This document shows positions 23,281 through 34,050 of a stretch of DNA of 64,000 bases, one piece after another. Source of the stretch: Chimonanthus salicifolius (taxonomy: Eukaryota > Streptophyta > Magnoliopsida > Laurales > Calycanthaceae); contig CM023539.1 in the NCBI GenBank assembly GCA_013350335.1, positions 39,418,631 to 39,482,630 on the forward strand, read 5' to 3'. The notes under the pieces were generated by a model. That model had not been told where the DNA came from. It saw only the letters and a list, made by a program, of their open reading frames with translations, and did not search any database. Position 1 is the stretch's first letter. Each line of letters opens with the position of its first letter. The translations under genes and the position numbers were made by a program.

Positions 23281-26200
23281 TGTAATGACCCGACCCGATA
23301 TTTCGGGGTTTTGGGGTCTTGGTAGCGGTGTGGGCCTCGTGTTGGGTCTTGATTTGTCCGATTTTGAGTTCGGATACTCAGAGGGCAATTTAGTAATTTT
23401 GAATTATTGAATTTTCTGTCATAATAAAAAGTTTGAAAATCACACGTTTTCCCCGACGTTTGTCATTTAATTTCTTCGGGCTTTTAAAATATTTTTTGAA
23501 ATTTGAAAATTTCAATTTGTAGAAAAAAAAAAAAAAAACACACCAAGCTAAAACCCGAGAGCCCCAAAACCCTAATCCCATTTTCCGCAGCACTGTAGCG
23601 CCGCAGCTACAGTGCCGCAGCCCTTTTTCCCCTTCTTCTCTTCCTCTTCCATTTTTCAAACCCTAATCACCGCCGCCTTCTCCTTCCCTTTCGATCTCTT
23701 TTCTCTCTCTAATTCCTTTCCTTTTCCCTCTCCTCATCTTCTCTTTCCCCCTTGCATCAAACCCTAGCCCTCCTTTCCCTCTCCTTCAGCCGCCGCCGCC
23801 GCCCCTTGTCTCTTCTCCCCTCTTTGCATCAGCCCTCTTTCCGCCATCTCCACTCATTTCTCTTTCAACCGTCTGCAACCCATCTGTAAATCGGTTTGCT
23901 CTTTTTCTTCCGGTTGGGTTTTCCATCCTCCACCTTCGCTCCGTCGACTCCCGTCCGAGTCGTCGGTCCTCAGCCCTTCCTTGTCGCCGTCCGAGCCCAG
24001 ATCTCAGTTGGAATCAGGTGCCTCCTTCCTCCTTTCTCTCTGGTTTTCTTCTTTTCTTCTCTTTCTCTTCCTTTCCCTGTTTTCTGGCTGGTTACTGTGC
24101 CAACTCGGTCGAGTCACCGAGTTGACTCAGTTGGGTTCAGTTCTGGGCCCAGCAGACTAGGCCCAGTTCCCAGTGTTGGGCCCGAGTTCCAGGCCCAGTT
24201 TCAAACTAGACCCAATTCAGCCTGAGCCCAGCAGTTCGTGGCCCAGTTCGTTTCGGGCCCTGCCCGTTTTCAGGCCCGACCCGTTTCGGCCCAGTTTCGG
24301 GCCCGACCCAGTTTCAAACCCAATCTCCAGTTTTGGGTTCAGTTTTGACCCGGGTCCAAGTTTGGACCCAGTTTTCAGTTTTGGGCCCGTTTCAATCCGG
24401 TGTGGGCCCGACTTGCTTTCTGGCCCGTTTGTAGCCCAGACTTAGTTTGACCCGTTTTGCCCGGTTACTTATCCTTGTGTTCTCGTTTCAACAGACTGGA
24501 GCTCCTTTAACCCCCGGACTTGTTTTCTCGCATTGGATTTCAAAGACACACACAGGTGAGGGAACTTATCACCGCTTTTAGCATGCATCTATGCATATTA
24601 CTACTCTATTAGATATGCGGGTACGGAATGCGGCGAAAGGGGGTCCCCGATATTGTGAGCCACTCGGCAAGGGAACTGTTGATATCATTATGTGGGGGGT
24701 CCCCATCCGGGTGTATTCATATCCGATGCCCGCAGAGGCATATATGGATTGATTATTTGATGTCATAATTGATTGATTGTGTGGTGACATGATTTGGAGT
24801 TTATTTTTATTGACAATCTGTTAATATGCCAACATATGAATATGTGATATGTGGTGGTATATGCCTGATTATGGTGTGATATACTTCTGTTGATGATATG
24901 CCATATAACCATGTGATGATTAGTTTGGACTGCTAGACATTATAATATGCTTTGATGTTAACATGCCAGCCCGTGATAAATAGTGATGCATATACCTGAT
25001 TATTATATGACAAACTATGCTAGTAAGTGTAGAGTTAATTGTGCATACATATAACTGACGTATGTGGGATGTCGGTGGGGGCAAGGGTACTAGGTAACAT
25101 CAGGATCTAGAGACCCCCCTAGCTTGTCGGGTAGTTAGGGTGAGGATGTTATGTGGGACCGCGTAGTGGAGACGTGGTTGGATTCAGACTCCATTGTGAT
25201 TGGAAACGGGTAATCGTAACCCCTCGCATGGATCAAATGGTCGGTCCGTCTTGCATTTCCCGGATGTACCTATGAGGGGCGTGATTTGATTTAGGGAACA
25301 AGGTGCCTTGGGAGTCCTAGGTAAGGACTAATTGGGAAGTAATTATGTTAACCCCAGATAGGCCATCAGGCTGAATGTTGGTTCAGTCAAGGTAACCTCA
25401 GAAGCCCTTCGCGGTTCCGATACCCGAATGTGCGACGGATGAGGTGATCCCCGGATGACAGAGGAGGCTGAGGAGGTGCTCGCCGCTCATTAGCCGGGGT
25501 GATGGTGCGGTGAGGAACAACTCCCGCCAGTATGCACTGTGGTCCCGAGATGATCGAGTAGGCTGAGGAGGTGCTCGCCTAGGTCGAGGGACGATGCGGT
25601 GAGGGACAGCTCCCGCTGGTATAGTTTGTGATCCCTAGATGACCGAGTATGCTGAGGAGGTGCTCGCCTAGGTCGAGGGACGATGCGGTGAGGGACAGCT
25701 CCCGCTGGTATAGTTTGTGATCCCTAGATGACTGAGTAGGCTGAGGGGGTGCTCGCCTAGGTCGAGGGACGATGCGGTGAGGGACTGCTCCCGCTGGTAT
25801 AGTTTGTGATCCCTAGATGATCGAGTAGGCTGAGGAGGTGCTCGCCTAGGTTGAGGGACGATGCGGTGAGGGACAGCTCCCGCTGGTATAGTTTGTGATC
25901 CCTAGATGACTAAGTAAGCTAAGGGGGTGCTCGCCTAGGTCGAGGGATGATGCGGTGAGGGACAGCTCCCGCTGGTATGGTTTGTGATTCCCTGGATGAC
26001 CGAGTAGGCTGAGAAGGTGCTCACCTAGGTCGAGGGACGATACGGTGAGGGACAGCTTCCGCTGGTATGGTATGTGATTCCCCGGATGACCGAGTAGGCT
26101 GAGGATGTGCTCGTCCGCTCATTGATCGAGGGCTGGTGCGATGTGATGTGATGAGATATTCCAGGCTAGGACACCTGTGTGGTGGGGATAGCCTGTGGTG

Positions 26201-27210
26201 CGAGGTGGTAGTGCGTTTACCCGCGGTTATAGTATTGAGGTTCATCGTTGAGACTTGTGTTGTGGGTGTTGACTCACCAGAAATTTATGGACGCCTGTCG
26301 AGTGAGTTCGGCCAGCTCACTCGGTAGAAGACCTATAGAATTCTGTGGGAGGTGGATACATCAGTCGTGTAGAGACCAGCATATAGGGTCCAAGGTTATG
26401 GGTTTGATTATCGAGACTCTGGTGCTCGGTTGAGGAGACCATGGATGATTTTGGTTGGCAGTCCGTTGAGGACTGGTGAGGTGGTTACTCCTGTGTGGTA
26501 GTCAGTTTAGGACTTTAGTGAGTCCGATTCTTGGGTTGGTTGTGGTATGCGTGCTGGTTGTCATGAGAGAGTTATAGGTCTGGTCGAGGAGGAGGGATCC
26601 TGACCCGGTTGGAGGTCAGTCTGTGTACCCGAGGACGGATGAACTACGACGGATGTATTGAGTGGGTTAGAGGATGCACTAGTGGCCCGATTTATGTGGG
26701 CCTGTGTGTTAGGGGTAGGGCACCCGCTTGGATAGTCATGCATATAAACTTCATAGACATTGCTATGTTCATATGATCACATATATACATAGTGTATGCT
26801 GGGTGACATTTGGCGCGTGTGTTACCCTCACTGGGCATGTAGAGCTCACCCATTGCCTCGCAGGTATTCCATAGAGGGATGGTTGACGGGACCCTCAATC
26901 GGACTTTGGGCATAGAACTGCAGCTTTGTACTTATCATGGTTTTATCTTGTAATCGGAAATTGCTAATGTATTTGAGCTATGTGTACATTTCACTAAGTT
27001 GGATGAATGTAATAATGTGATGATGCCATAATTTGTAACTCTGATTGATGCTTATGGTTTTTGACTTATTGGCTGATTGTTATGGTTAGTGTGGGTTGCA
27101 GGAGCGGCGTCACCCTTTCAAAAAAAAAAAAAAGTATCCGAAATTGTATTGGATCGGTTTTAGGAGTTCGTATCAGTTTTAACGTGCCCGTAGCGGGTTT
27201 GGTCGTTACA
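23281..27210 (+). mobile_element. 3.9 kb solo LTR inserted in protease
   Basis: Starts TGTAATGACCCGACCCG and ends GGTTTGGTCGTTACA with the 5 bp duplication AGACA at 23276-23280 and 27211-27215. Removing it and one duplication rejoins the protease. An A-tract lies at about 27120-27133, some 75 bp from the 3' end, as in the other long LTRs. It includes a pyrimidine-rich leader with CCGCCGCCGCC runs (23700-23900), GGCCCAGTT/GGGCCC-rich sequence (24130-24440), and a minisatellite. ORFs in it (for example 23896-24445) are low-complexity and not credible genes. Confidence 0.93.
25440..26125 (+). repeat. 89 bp minisatellite, about eight units
   Basis: CCCTAGATGA recurs at about 25633, 25722, 25811 and 25900, giving an 89 bp period. 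Each unit holds GCTGAGGAGGTGCTCGCC and GATGCGGTGAGGGACAGC. Units before 25560 and after 25989 are more diverged (ATCCCCGGATGA variants). Confidence 0.9.
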
Positions 27211-27215
27211 AGACA

Positions 27216-29652
27216 AATTCTACTTTTCGGTCGATTTTGTTGTGTTGGATACACAACTTGTTCAGAACGAAAGTGGGCACATTCCGGTTATTAAGGACGA
27301 CCATTTTTTGCCACCGCAAAAGCTGTTATCAATTGCCAAAATGGTATGCTTAAGTTGTCGTTTGGAGATCTGACGATAGAACTCAATGTGTTTGGCCTAT
27401 GTCGACAACCTTTTTGCACAGACGATCCGTGCGAGGTTAACATGATCCAGAGTTCTGTCCAAGAGTCCTTCCTTCACTTCATTTGTGATGACCCATTTGA
27501 GAAGACTCTGTCCACTTTTGGCACAGACTTCAATGAAGATGGTAAACAAAAAGTGAATGAAATATTTGACGCATCTCCACATGTGCGAAGGTTCTCCAAA
27601 TTTGAACCTCTCCCTATTAGTCAATCTGTTCTGACTCCCTCTATAGAGAAGCCACCAAAGTTAGAGCTCAAACCACTTTCTGAGACACTTAAATATTCTT
27701 ATCTTGGACCATCAGAAACTTTACCTGTGATCATAGCTTCCGATTTACTTCAGAGCCGGAGTCTAAACTCCTTGCTATTTTAAGAAAATCACCGTGAAAC
27801 TATTGGATGGTCCATTGCCGATCTCAAAGGAATTAACCCATCTGTGGTCATGCATAAAATTCATTTGGAAGAAAATTCCAAGACATCCAGAGAACCACAG
27901 AGACGGTTAAATCCGGCGATGCAGGATGTGGTACGAGCTGAGATTTTAAAACTTCTCGAGACGGGTATTATCTACCCGATCTCTGATAGTAAATGGGTGA
28001 GTCCGATACAGGTTGTACCTAAGAAATCGGGTGTTATGGTAGTAAAAAATCAGGATAATGAGTTGGTACCAACCCGCATCCAAACGGGTTGAAGAGTTTG
28101 CATTGACTACCGTAAGCTGAACACTGTCATTCAAAATGACCATTTTCCTCTTCCGTTCATCGATCAGATGCTTGAGCGGTTAGCCGGTCATGCATTTTAT
28201 TGTTTCCTTGATGGTTATTCCGGCTATAACCAGATCTATGTTGCTCCTGAGGATCAGGAGAAGACGACCTTCACATGTCCATTCGGTACGTTCGCATATC
28301 GCCGTATGCCATTCAGATTGTGCAATGCACCAGCCACTTTTCAACGGTGCATGATCAGTATTTTCTCCGATATGGTCGAACGTTTCCTAGAAGTCTTCAT
28401 GGATGACTTCTCTGTGTTTGGGTCCACTTTTGACCAGTGCCTGCACCATCTGAGCCTTGTGCTAATCAGGTGCCAAAAGAAGAACTTGGTATTGAATTGG
28501 GAAAAATGTCACTTTATGGTGAAAAAGGGCATAGTACTATAGCACATTATCTCTGAAAAGGGTATCGAAGTAGACAAGGCAAAGGTCAACCTGATCTCTA
28601 ATTTACCAAGACCCCAAACAGTTAGAGAGGTCAGGTCATTCTTAGGCCATGCTGGTTTTTACAGGAGGTTTATAAAAGATTTCAGTAAAGTTTCAAAACC
28701 TCTCTGTAAACTCTTGACCAAGGATGCTAATTTCGATTTTGATGATGAGTGCATTCAAGCCTTTGAAAAATTGAAAACCACTCTGACCTCCGCTCCGATA
28801 ATACAGCCACCTATTTGGTCTATCCCCTTTGAAATAATGTGTGATGCCTCCGATTACGCAGTCGGAGCCATTTTAGGACAAAGGTTAAATCGGTTGCCTC
28901 ATGTTATCTGCTATGCTAGCAAAACTCTCAATGACGCTCAGCTCCATTATTCCACCACGGAAAAAAAGCTGATGGCAGTTGTTTTTGCACTAGATAAGTT
29001 TCGATCCTACTTAGTGGGTTCGAAGGTCATTATATATTCTGATCATGCAGCACTTAAGTATCTCCTTTCTAAGAAATATGCTAAGTCTCGCCTGATCCGA
29101 TGGATATTACTACTACAAGAGTTTGATATGGAAATCCGGGACAAGAAAGGTTCCGAGAATATAGTAGCAGACCACTTGTCTAGATTGATAACTGAGTTCA
29201 CTGATGAGACTCGTCCTATCACTGAGTCCTTCCCTGATGAGCAATTCATGTCAGTGTCCCAAATACCATGGTTTGCAGATATTGTTAACTATCTTGTTAC
29301 TAGTCAAATGCCCCCGCATTGGACTAAGCAAGATAGGTCTAAGTTTCTGGTCCAGGTCAAAAGTTTTATTTGGGATGACCCTTATCCGTTTAAACACTGT
29401 GCGGACCAAATCATTCGTCGGTGTGTCCCAGAAGAAGAGCAACAACGTGTCATAAGTTTCTGCCATGACCAGGCCTGTGGAGGGCATTTTAGCACTAGAA
29501 AGACAACTGCAAAAATCTTGCAGTGTGGATTTTATTGGCCCTCCATGTTTCGAGACACCCACACTTTCTGTGTCTCGTGTAATAGGTGTCAAAAATTGGG
29601 AAGTATCTCCAGTAGAAATATGATGCCTTTAAACCCCCATCCTAACCATTGA
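27216..29652 (+). pseudogene. Athila-like pol: protease end, RT, RNase H, integrase N-terminus
   Basis: After the protease tail, one frame runs from 27346 to 29652 with three in-frame stops (27781-27783, 28090-28092, 28540-28542). RT motifs: SREPQRRLNPAMQDVVRAEI, VCIDYRKLN, FLDGYSGYNQI and the catalytic FMDDFSVFG, where Athila normally has F/Y-x-DD. RNase H carries the D-E-D residues in [19 protein letters not shown] and [10 protein letters not shown]. Then the integrase HHCC finger is seen in [14 protein letters not shown] and [10 protein letters not shown]. At about 29645 a frameshift separates this from the integrase core. Not functional as it stands. Confidence 0.95.
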
Positions 29653-30565
29653 GCTTTTTGATGTTTGGGGCATCGATTTCATGGGACCATTTCCTAATTC
29701 TTTTGGTAATCAATATATCCTTGTAGGGGTCGACTATGTGTCAAAATGGGTAGAAACGGTGGCATGCAAAACCAATGACCACAAGGTTGTCCTTCGCTTC
29801 ATTAAAGAAAATGTTTTCTCTAGATTTGGAATTCCAAGAACCATCACTAGTGATGGGGGTAAACACTTTTGCAATCGTCCATTTGCTAATTTGTTAAAAT
29901 CATATGGGGTGACGCATAAAGTGGCTACTCCTTATCACCCACAAACAAGTGGCCAAGTGGAAATTTCAAATAGAGAGATTAAGCGTATTCTCGAGAAGAC
30001 AATCAATCCAAATCGGAAAGATTGGTCTTCTAGACTCATTGACGCACTATGGGCGTACCGTACAGCTTTCAAAACGCCCATAGGAATGTCACCCTACCGT
30101 CTGGTTTATGGAAAGGCAGGTCATCTTCCAGTCGAGCTAGAGCACAAAGCCTATTGGGCAATCAAAATTTTCAATTTTTCTATAGACTCTGCTGGGCAAC
30201 ATCAGAAACTTCAGCTTATTGAGCTGGAGGAATTACGAAATGAAGCCTATGACACGGCTAAAAGGTACAAAGACCGGATGAAAGTGTTTCATTACAAACA
30301 CATATTGAGAAAATCTTTTACAGTTGGTCAGAAGGTCTTGTTGTACGAGTCAAAGATGCATCTTTTTCCTGGGAAGTTAAGGTCTAAATGGATAGGTCCA
30401 TTCATTGTTTCATCTGTATTTCCACATGGGGCAGTAGAGATCAGGCATCCTATGAGTGGTCGTGCATTCAAAGTTAATGGGCAACGATTAAAGCCATTTT
30501 TATTGTTTCCCAATCCTGAAGAAGAGACTGAGGTCGAGTTAGTTGATCCTGTGTACCAGGACTGA
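29646..30565 (+). pseudogene. Athila-like integrase core and C-terminus
   Basis: Open from 29681 to 30565, with the core entering as [17 protein letters not shown] just before. The catalytic D-D-E residues are present in [16 protein letters not shown] and [10 protein letters not shown]. The C-terminal module includes [19 protein letters not shown] and [19 protein letters not shown]. Apart from the upstream frameshift it looks intact, so decay is uneven. About 380 bp separate its stop from the ORF at 30949. Confidence 0.95.
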
Positions 30566-30948
30566 TTTGAGAACCCATACCCATTCACTCACCTTCCCAT
30601 CTTCATCATTTCCAAACCCACATATCCATCTGTCTATGTCTGAGTCCGTCTGAATCCTCATTGTCTAGTTTAGGCTTTCATTGAGTCAGTTTAGGATTTC
30701 CTTATTTGGTTCATGTTGCACCTCATGCATTCCTAGGTATGTCCAAACCCGATTGTTCGTTTTCTAAAATATTTCTTCTTTTTCACCTGGCCAATGTCAA
30801 TTAGGGAACATTGAGGACAATGTTCAGTTTAAGTTTGGGGGTACTGAAGGTCATTTACCATAAAATAAAATTTGAAATTAAAAAAAAAAAAAATCATCAT
30901 TTGTTTTGTCTTTGTGCCCAGCAGACGTTAAAGAACTGGATATGAGTC
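30566..30948 (+). other. Post-integrase spacer with conserved G-rich motif and A-tract
   Basis: ACATTGAGGACAATGTTCAG and TTTAAGTTTGGGGGTAC (about 30808-30844) are the motif found after integrase in many Athila/Tat elements and resemble a polypurine tract. A run of 13 A follows at about 30880-30892. The string GACGTTAAAGAACTGGATAT with GAGTCAT at 30924-30950 leads into the next ORF. Confidence 0.6.
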
Positions 30949-31371
30949 ATGCACATAGACGATCGAGTTTTTGTCTTCGCTTTGTGTCTGTCTAGAACAC
31001 AAGTTCCCCCAGACTTGTGTAGGAAAATCGTTTCCTTAGCTATGAGGGTGAGGAAGCTGGAAATCCAAGAGGAGCAACCCAGACCTCTTTGTGGTCGAAG
31101 TACTTTGACTACAAAGAGGAAAGCTAAGAGGCTAGGAATCTGTCACAAATGTGGACGTGGGAATTGTAATGGAATAATATCTGAGCAAAGAGTTCGTTGT
31201 GTAACAGCAGCAAAACATAGACCTATTAGTGAAAATATACAGATTTATTTGGACTTAGTCAAAGGTAGAGTAAGTCCGGAAAGACTGAGACTCCTTGGTG
31301 TCCAAAGAACTGTTGATTTTCGCTTAGGGGATTATAAACATCTTGACAGTCTGACGTTAAACGAGTCATAG
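30949..31371 (+). CDS. Betaflexivirid NABP-like cysteine-rich protein inside the retroelement
   Basis: Open frame of 140 codons from ATG 30949 to TAG 31369-31371, between integrase and the 3' non-coding region. Seen: a likely helix at residues 20-38 with LC at 23-24, GRST at 49-52, a Lys/Arg cluster at 56-61, then Cys65, Cys68, Cys73 and Cys84, a possible zinc site of form C-x2-C-x4-C-x10-C. Known: helix, GR-S/T, basic cluster, then C-x2-C is the order in nucleic-acid-binding proteins of carlaviruses and vitiviruses (Pfam Carla_C4 and Viral_NABP), several of which suppress RNA silencing. Inferred: capture of such a gene by the element. Residues from about 106 on coincide with element sequence repeated downstream, so the product may be chimeric. 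The frame has no stops although neighbouring pol is broken. An ATG at 30942 opens a short frame only. Expression and function are unknown. Confidence 0.6.
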   Translation: MHIDDRVFVFALCLSRTQVPPDLCRKIVSLAMRVRKLEIQEEQPRPLCGRSTLTTKRKAKRLGICHKCGRGNCNGIISEQRVRCVTAAKHRPISENIQIYLDLVKGRVSPERLRLLGVQRTVDFRLGDYKHLDSLTLNES

Positions 31372-31512
31372 TTTTCTTAGGCAGAGAGAGACATACTTAA
31401 TCTTTTTAGGGTAGAGTAAGCAAAAGCTGAGACACCTTGGTACTTAACAAGAATGTCAATTGAGGTCTAAGAAAATCATGCGTCTTGACAATCTGACGTA
31501 AAAAGAATCATA
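31264..31512 (+). repeat. Diverged tandem duplication over the ORF 3' end
   Basis: 31264-31370 and 31409-31512 align throughout: GGTAGAGTAAG, CTGAGAC.CCTTGGT, TCTTGACARTCTGACGT and AGAATCAT/CGAGTCAT. The first copy encodes the last ~35 residues of the ORF; the second has stops in that frame. Confidence 0.85.
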
Positions 31513-32777
31513 TATATTTTTTTAGCATTAAGACGTAAATAAAAATCTTTATATCATACTTTTCCGGAAAGATTTTTATAGGATTTATGCTCGGAAGTAC
31601 ATGTACACAGTCATATTAATATTAGTCTAAAAAAGAAAAAATTTCATGAGTCGAGTGATCACCAGAAGAATACTAGTGGAGACTTAAACCCAGTGAGTAT
31701 TAGAGTCATTCTGTCCTTCTGAGGGTTATAAGTAAACTCTTATTTCTTTGATAAGCGCATCAAGTCGTTGAGTGATCTCATTATCATTATTTTGATCATA
31801 TTACTAAGAACGCCATCAAAATTGAATTATTACACCTAAAATTTTTCTGAATTTATTCAAAACAAAGAAATCATCTTATGAAGCTTAGGATAGGATATAG
31901 GCCATTTTTGCACCGTTTGAGCTTTCAAGCCCACCTATCTTGGTCATTCCATCTTGATAGTTCCCCATTTGAGCCTAATATAGCCTCTTTTATTGACTAG
32001 CCATATCTTCCATACCCAACTCCGGACATGGAGTTCGAGCCAAAATTTTATATCCATTACCTATCATCATATGAGAAAAGGTTAGGGAAGACTTTGGGAT
32101 AGAATTCACTGAAAAATGAAAATAAAAGAGAAAATAAACATGGGAACATCCATACATCAAAGAGGAATGTTGAAAAAGAAAAGAAAAGAGGTTTCTTTAA
32201 AAAAAAAAAAAATCCATACGTCAAAATGGGATGTTAAAAAAAATTTGTGAAAAATATTAGAGGAAAAATATCCCGCTTATATTATGACGACCTCTAACCT
32301 TTTCTTATGAAAATGTAAATTTTTAGAGTCTTTTATCCCTTCTTTGATATGACCCGGTCCTAAGCCTCGTTTCGTCCTATTGATCCTAAGTCTAAATAAA
32401 GTATTTCATATAGAGAATAGAGGAGGAAAAATAAATGTGTTTGACTCAACGTTCTTAGGAAAGTGGCATCTAATTATGAGATCAATTATTTTCTTCATCT
32501 ATGCCGTCTTTGTTTAAAATATATGTGAGAATTTTGATTTGAAAACATAAACTCTGCTCACATATACCTTGAGAGAAAATAAACCCACCTTTGAGCATTA
32601 ATCTTTCTGAGAGATATATCTGGTGAGGATTGAAGTCAAAGCGTATTTTCCAATGGTGGTTATAAAACTTGTGTCAATTTGGAAAAAGAAGATTGTCTTA
32701 ATAATGACTATCACACACAACACTCTGAGTATAAGTCTTGTAAAACAAATTTTAGAGTTGTATGATGTTTAGCAAAT
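31513..32777 (+). other. 3' non-coding region of the Athila-like element
   Basis: AT-rich, with A-tracts near 32197-32212 and several stretches (CATTTGAGCCTAATATAGCC, GGACATGGAGTTCGAG) that look like the long 3' untranslated region of this lineage. No ORF of note and no LTR at its end. Confidence 0.55.
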
Positions 32778-32805
32778 TTTAATATGGATTTGTACACAAA
32801 GAGTG
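32778..32805 (+). repeat. Right copy of the 28 bp direct repeat
   Basis: Identical to 18436-18463. Followed by CCTTATGG rather than by an LTR. Confidence 0.9.
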
Positions 32806-33823
32806 CCTTATGGATGTATGTACTGAACATCTTCTACACAAACATTAAGGGAACCTCTCTACCTAGAGAGACTATCTATAGATTTTCCAACAGGTCGGAT
32901 TACTTAGGCTGAAATATGTGAAAAATATCAAGGACAACAAGTGATTAAAATTAACTTAGATGTGATTGTTCTAACTCTGTTAGGTGTTCAAATTTAAATA
33001 TATATTTTTTTTATTTTTCATAGTTCCTCACAAGATTATTGATATTAGATAGAGGAGTTGTCCTTGAATCTTCAATTAACCTTCTATCCATTGCACTCAA
33101 TTATAAAGATTCAATCTATGTAAATAATTAATCACTCTTAAAATTATATTATCTCTTGAGAGACTTAAATTATATTTATGATAAAAAGTAGCAAGTCATT
33201 CAGTTGCCTGACCTGAAAAGTCACCGAAGCATCCTTCTTTTGATCCTCAAAGCACTCATGCTTACGTGATCATGAGATAGCAGACAGCACGCTTCATCTA
33301 TTCTTCCACCCTGTGATGATTTCTGACTTCATATTTCTCAATACTTATACAGTGACATGGCCAACTTGTCGCCTTCTCTTTGCCTTGTTTCAAGTTTAAG
33401 AACACCACAAAGATTAAATTTGATTCAATCTATTCAAATTTGAACATGGATTTTATTAAAGTTTGTATGAAGATTATTAAGTTTGTGTCTATGACCTTTG
33501 TTTATGTTGCCTATAACCTTTCAACTTGGCACTTGTTTATGATGCCCATGTTCTTTTAACTTAGTTTGATAAGAGAAGTTGTATTTTTTACTATTATCAA
33601 AATTTCACATTTATCTAATAGCAAAAATTTATTGAATTAAATTAATAAATTTTAAAAGTCAAATTGGTGTCAAATTTGATATAAGTGAAATTCAGAAGGG
33701 ATATGTAAGTATAAGAGGAGAATTCATTCATTTGATCAACTATGAGCCTTACAATTCAAAGCTTGTATCAAAGTTCATGCTAATTAATTTGCAAATAAAT
33801 ATTGTTACATTTATCTAATTTAT
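32806..33823. other. Unassigned AT-rich intergenic DNA
   Basis: No gene recognised. Its right part (33565-33785) is one copy of a diverged duplication with 34462-34680. Confidence 0.5.
33565..33785 (+). repeat. Diverged ~220 bp repeat, copy 1
   Basis: Aligns with 34462-34680 through GATAAGAGAA, AAAATTTCA.ATTTATCTAA and TTTAAAAGTCAAA blocks. Family unknown; non-coding. Confidence 0.7.
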
Positions 33824-33836
33824 CTTACTGGACTTT

Positions 33837-34037
33837 TTTTTTTTTTTGAATTTACGTGTGGGAAAAGGTAAAAGCCCAGCGTAAAACTCTCACGGGTGAT
33901 ATTTACTGCCCTTAGAATACACTAGGTTAGGCCAAGGGGTTCGAACTTGGCACATTTCGCTTCTTGAGGTGGGAGGTTAACCAATTAAACTACACCCATA
34001 ACCAGTTGAGCTACACTCATGTAAATTACACCTATGT
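33837..34037 (-). mobile_element. tRNA-derived SINE, copy 1
   Basis: Minus strand: tRNA-like head with a box A-like TAGCTCAACTGG region and box B-like GTTCGAACCCC, a body with TTTACGCTGGGC, and a terminal A-tract (T-tract at 33837-33847). Flanked by a 13 bp duplication CTTRCTGGACTTT (33824-33836 and 34038-34050) with one mismatch. Same family as 46567 and 59077. Confidence 0.88.
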
Positions 34038-34050
34038 CTTGCTGGACTTT

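Larger units (their letters stand above)
18464..32777 (+). mobile_element. Athila-like Ty3/gypsy element lacking its 3' LTR
   Basis: 5' LTR, tRNA-Asp primer site, gag, protease, RT, RNase H and integrase follow in the normal order, then an extra ORF and a long 3' non-coding region. Without the 3.9 kb LTR inserted in protease it is about 10.4 kb, normal for Athila minus an LTR. No second LTR copy was found to the right. All gag-pol frames are broken, so it is inactive on its own. Confidence 0.85.

Noticed and set aside
23896..24445. Pro/Ser-rich ORFs of 109 and 90 codons
   Set aside because: They translate the repeated GGCCCAGTTTCGGGCCC sequence of a solo LTR leader; low-complexity and bounded by the insertion.
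25440..26125. Possible CRISPR-like array of regular repeats
   Set aside because: Units are contiguous 89 bp tandem repeats without unique spacers, inside a plant LTR.
30878..30893. A-tract before the NABP-like ORF as the poly-A tail of a captured viral RNA
   Set aside because: It lies upstream of the ORF on the coding strand, whereas a viral tail would follow it.
33840..34010. Possible tRNA gene on the minus strand
   Set aside because: Box A and B-like motifs are present but there is no complete acceptor stem; the A-tail and target duplications show a SINE.
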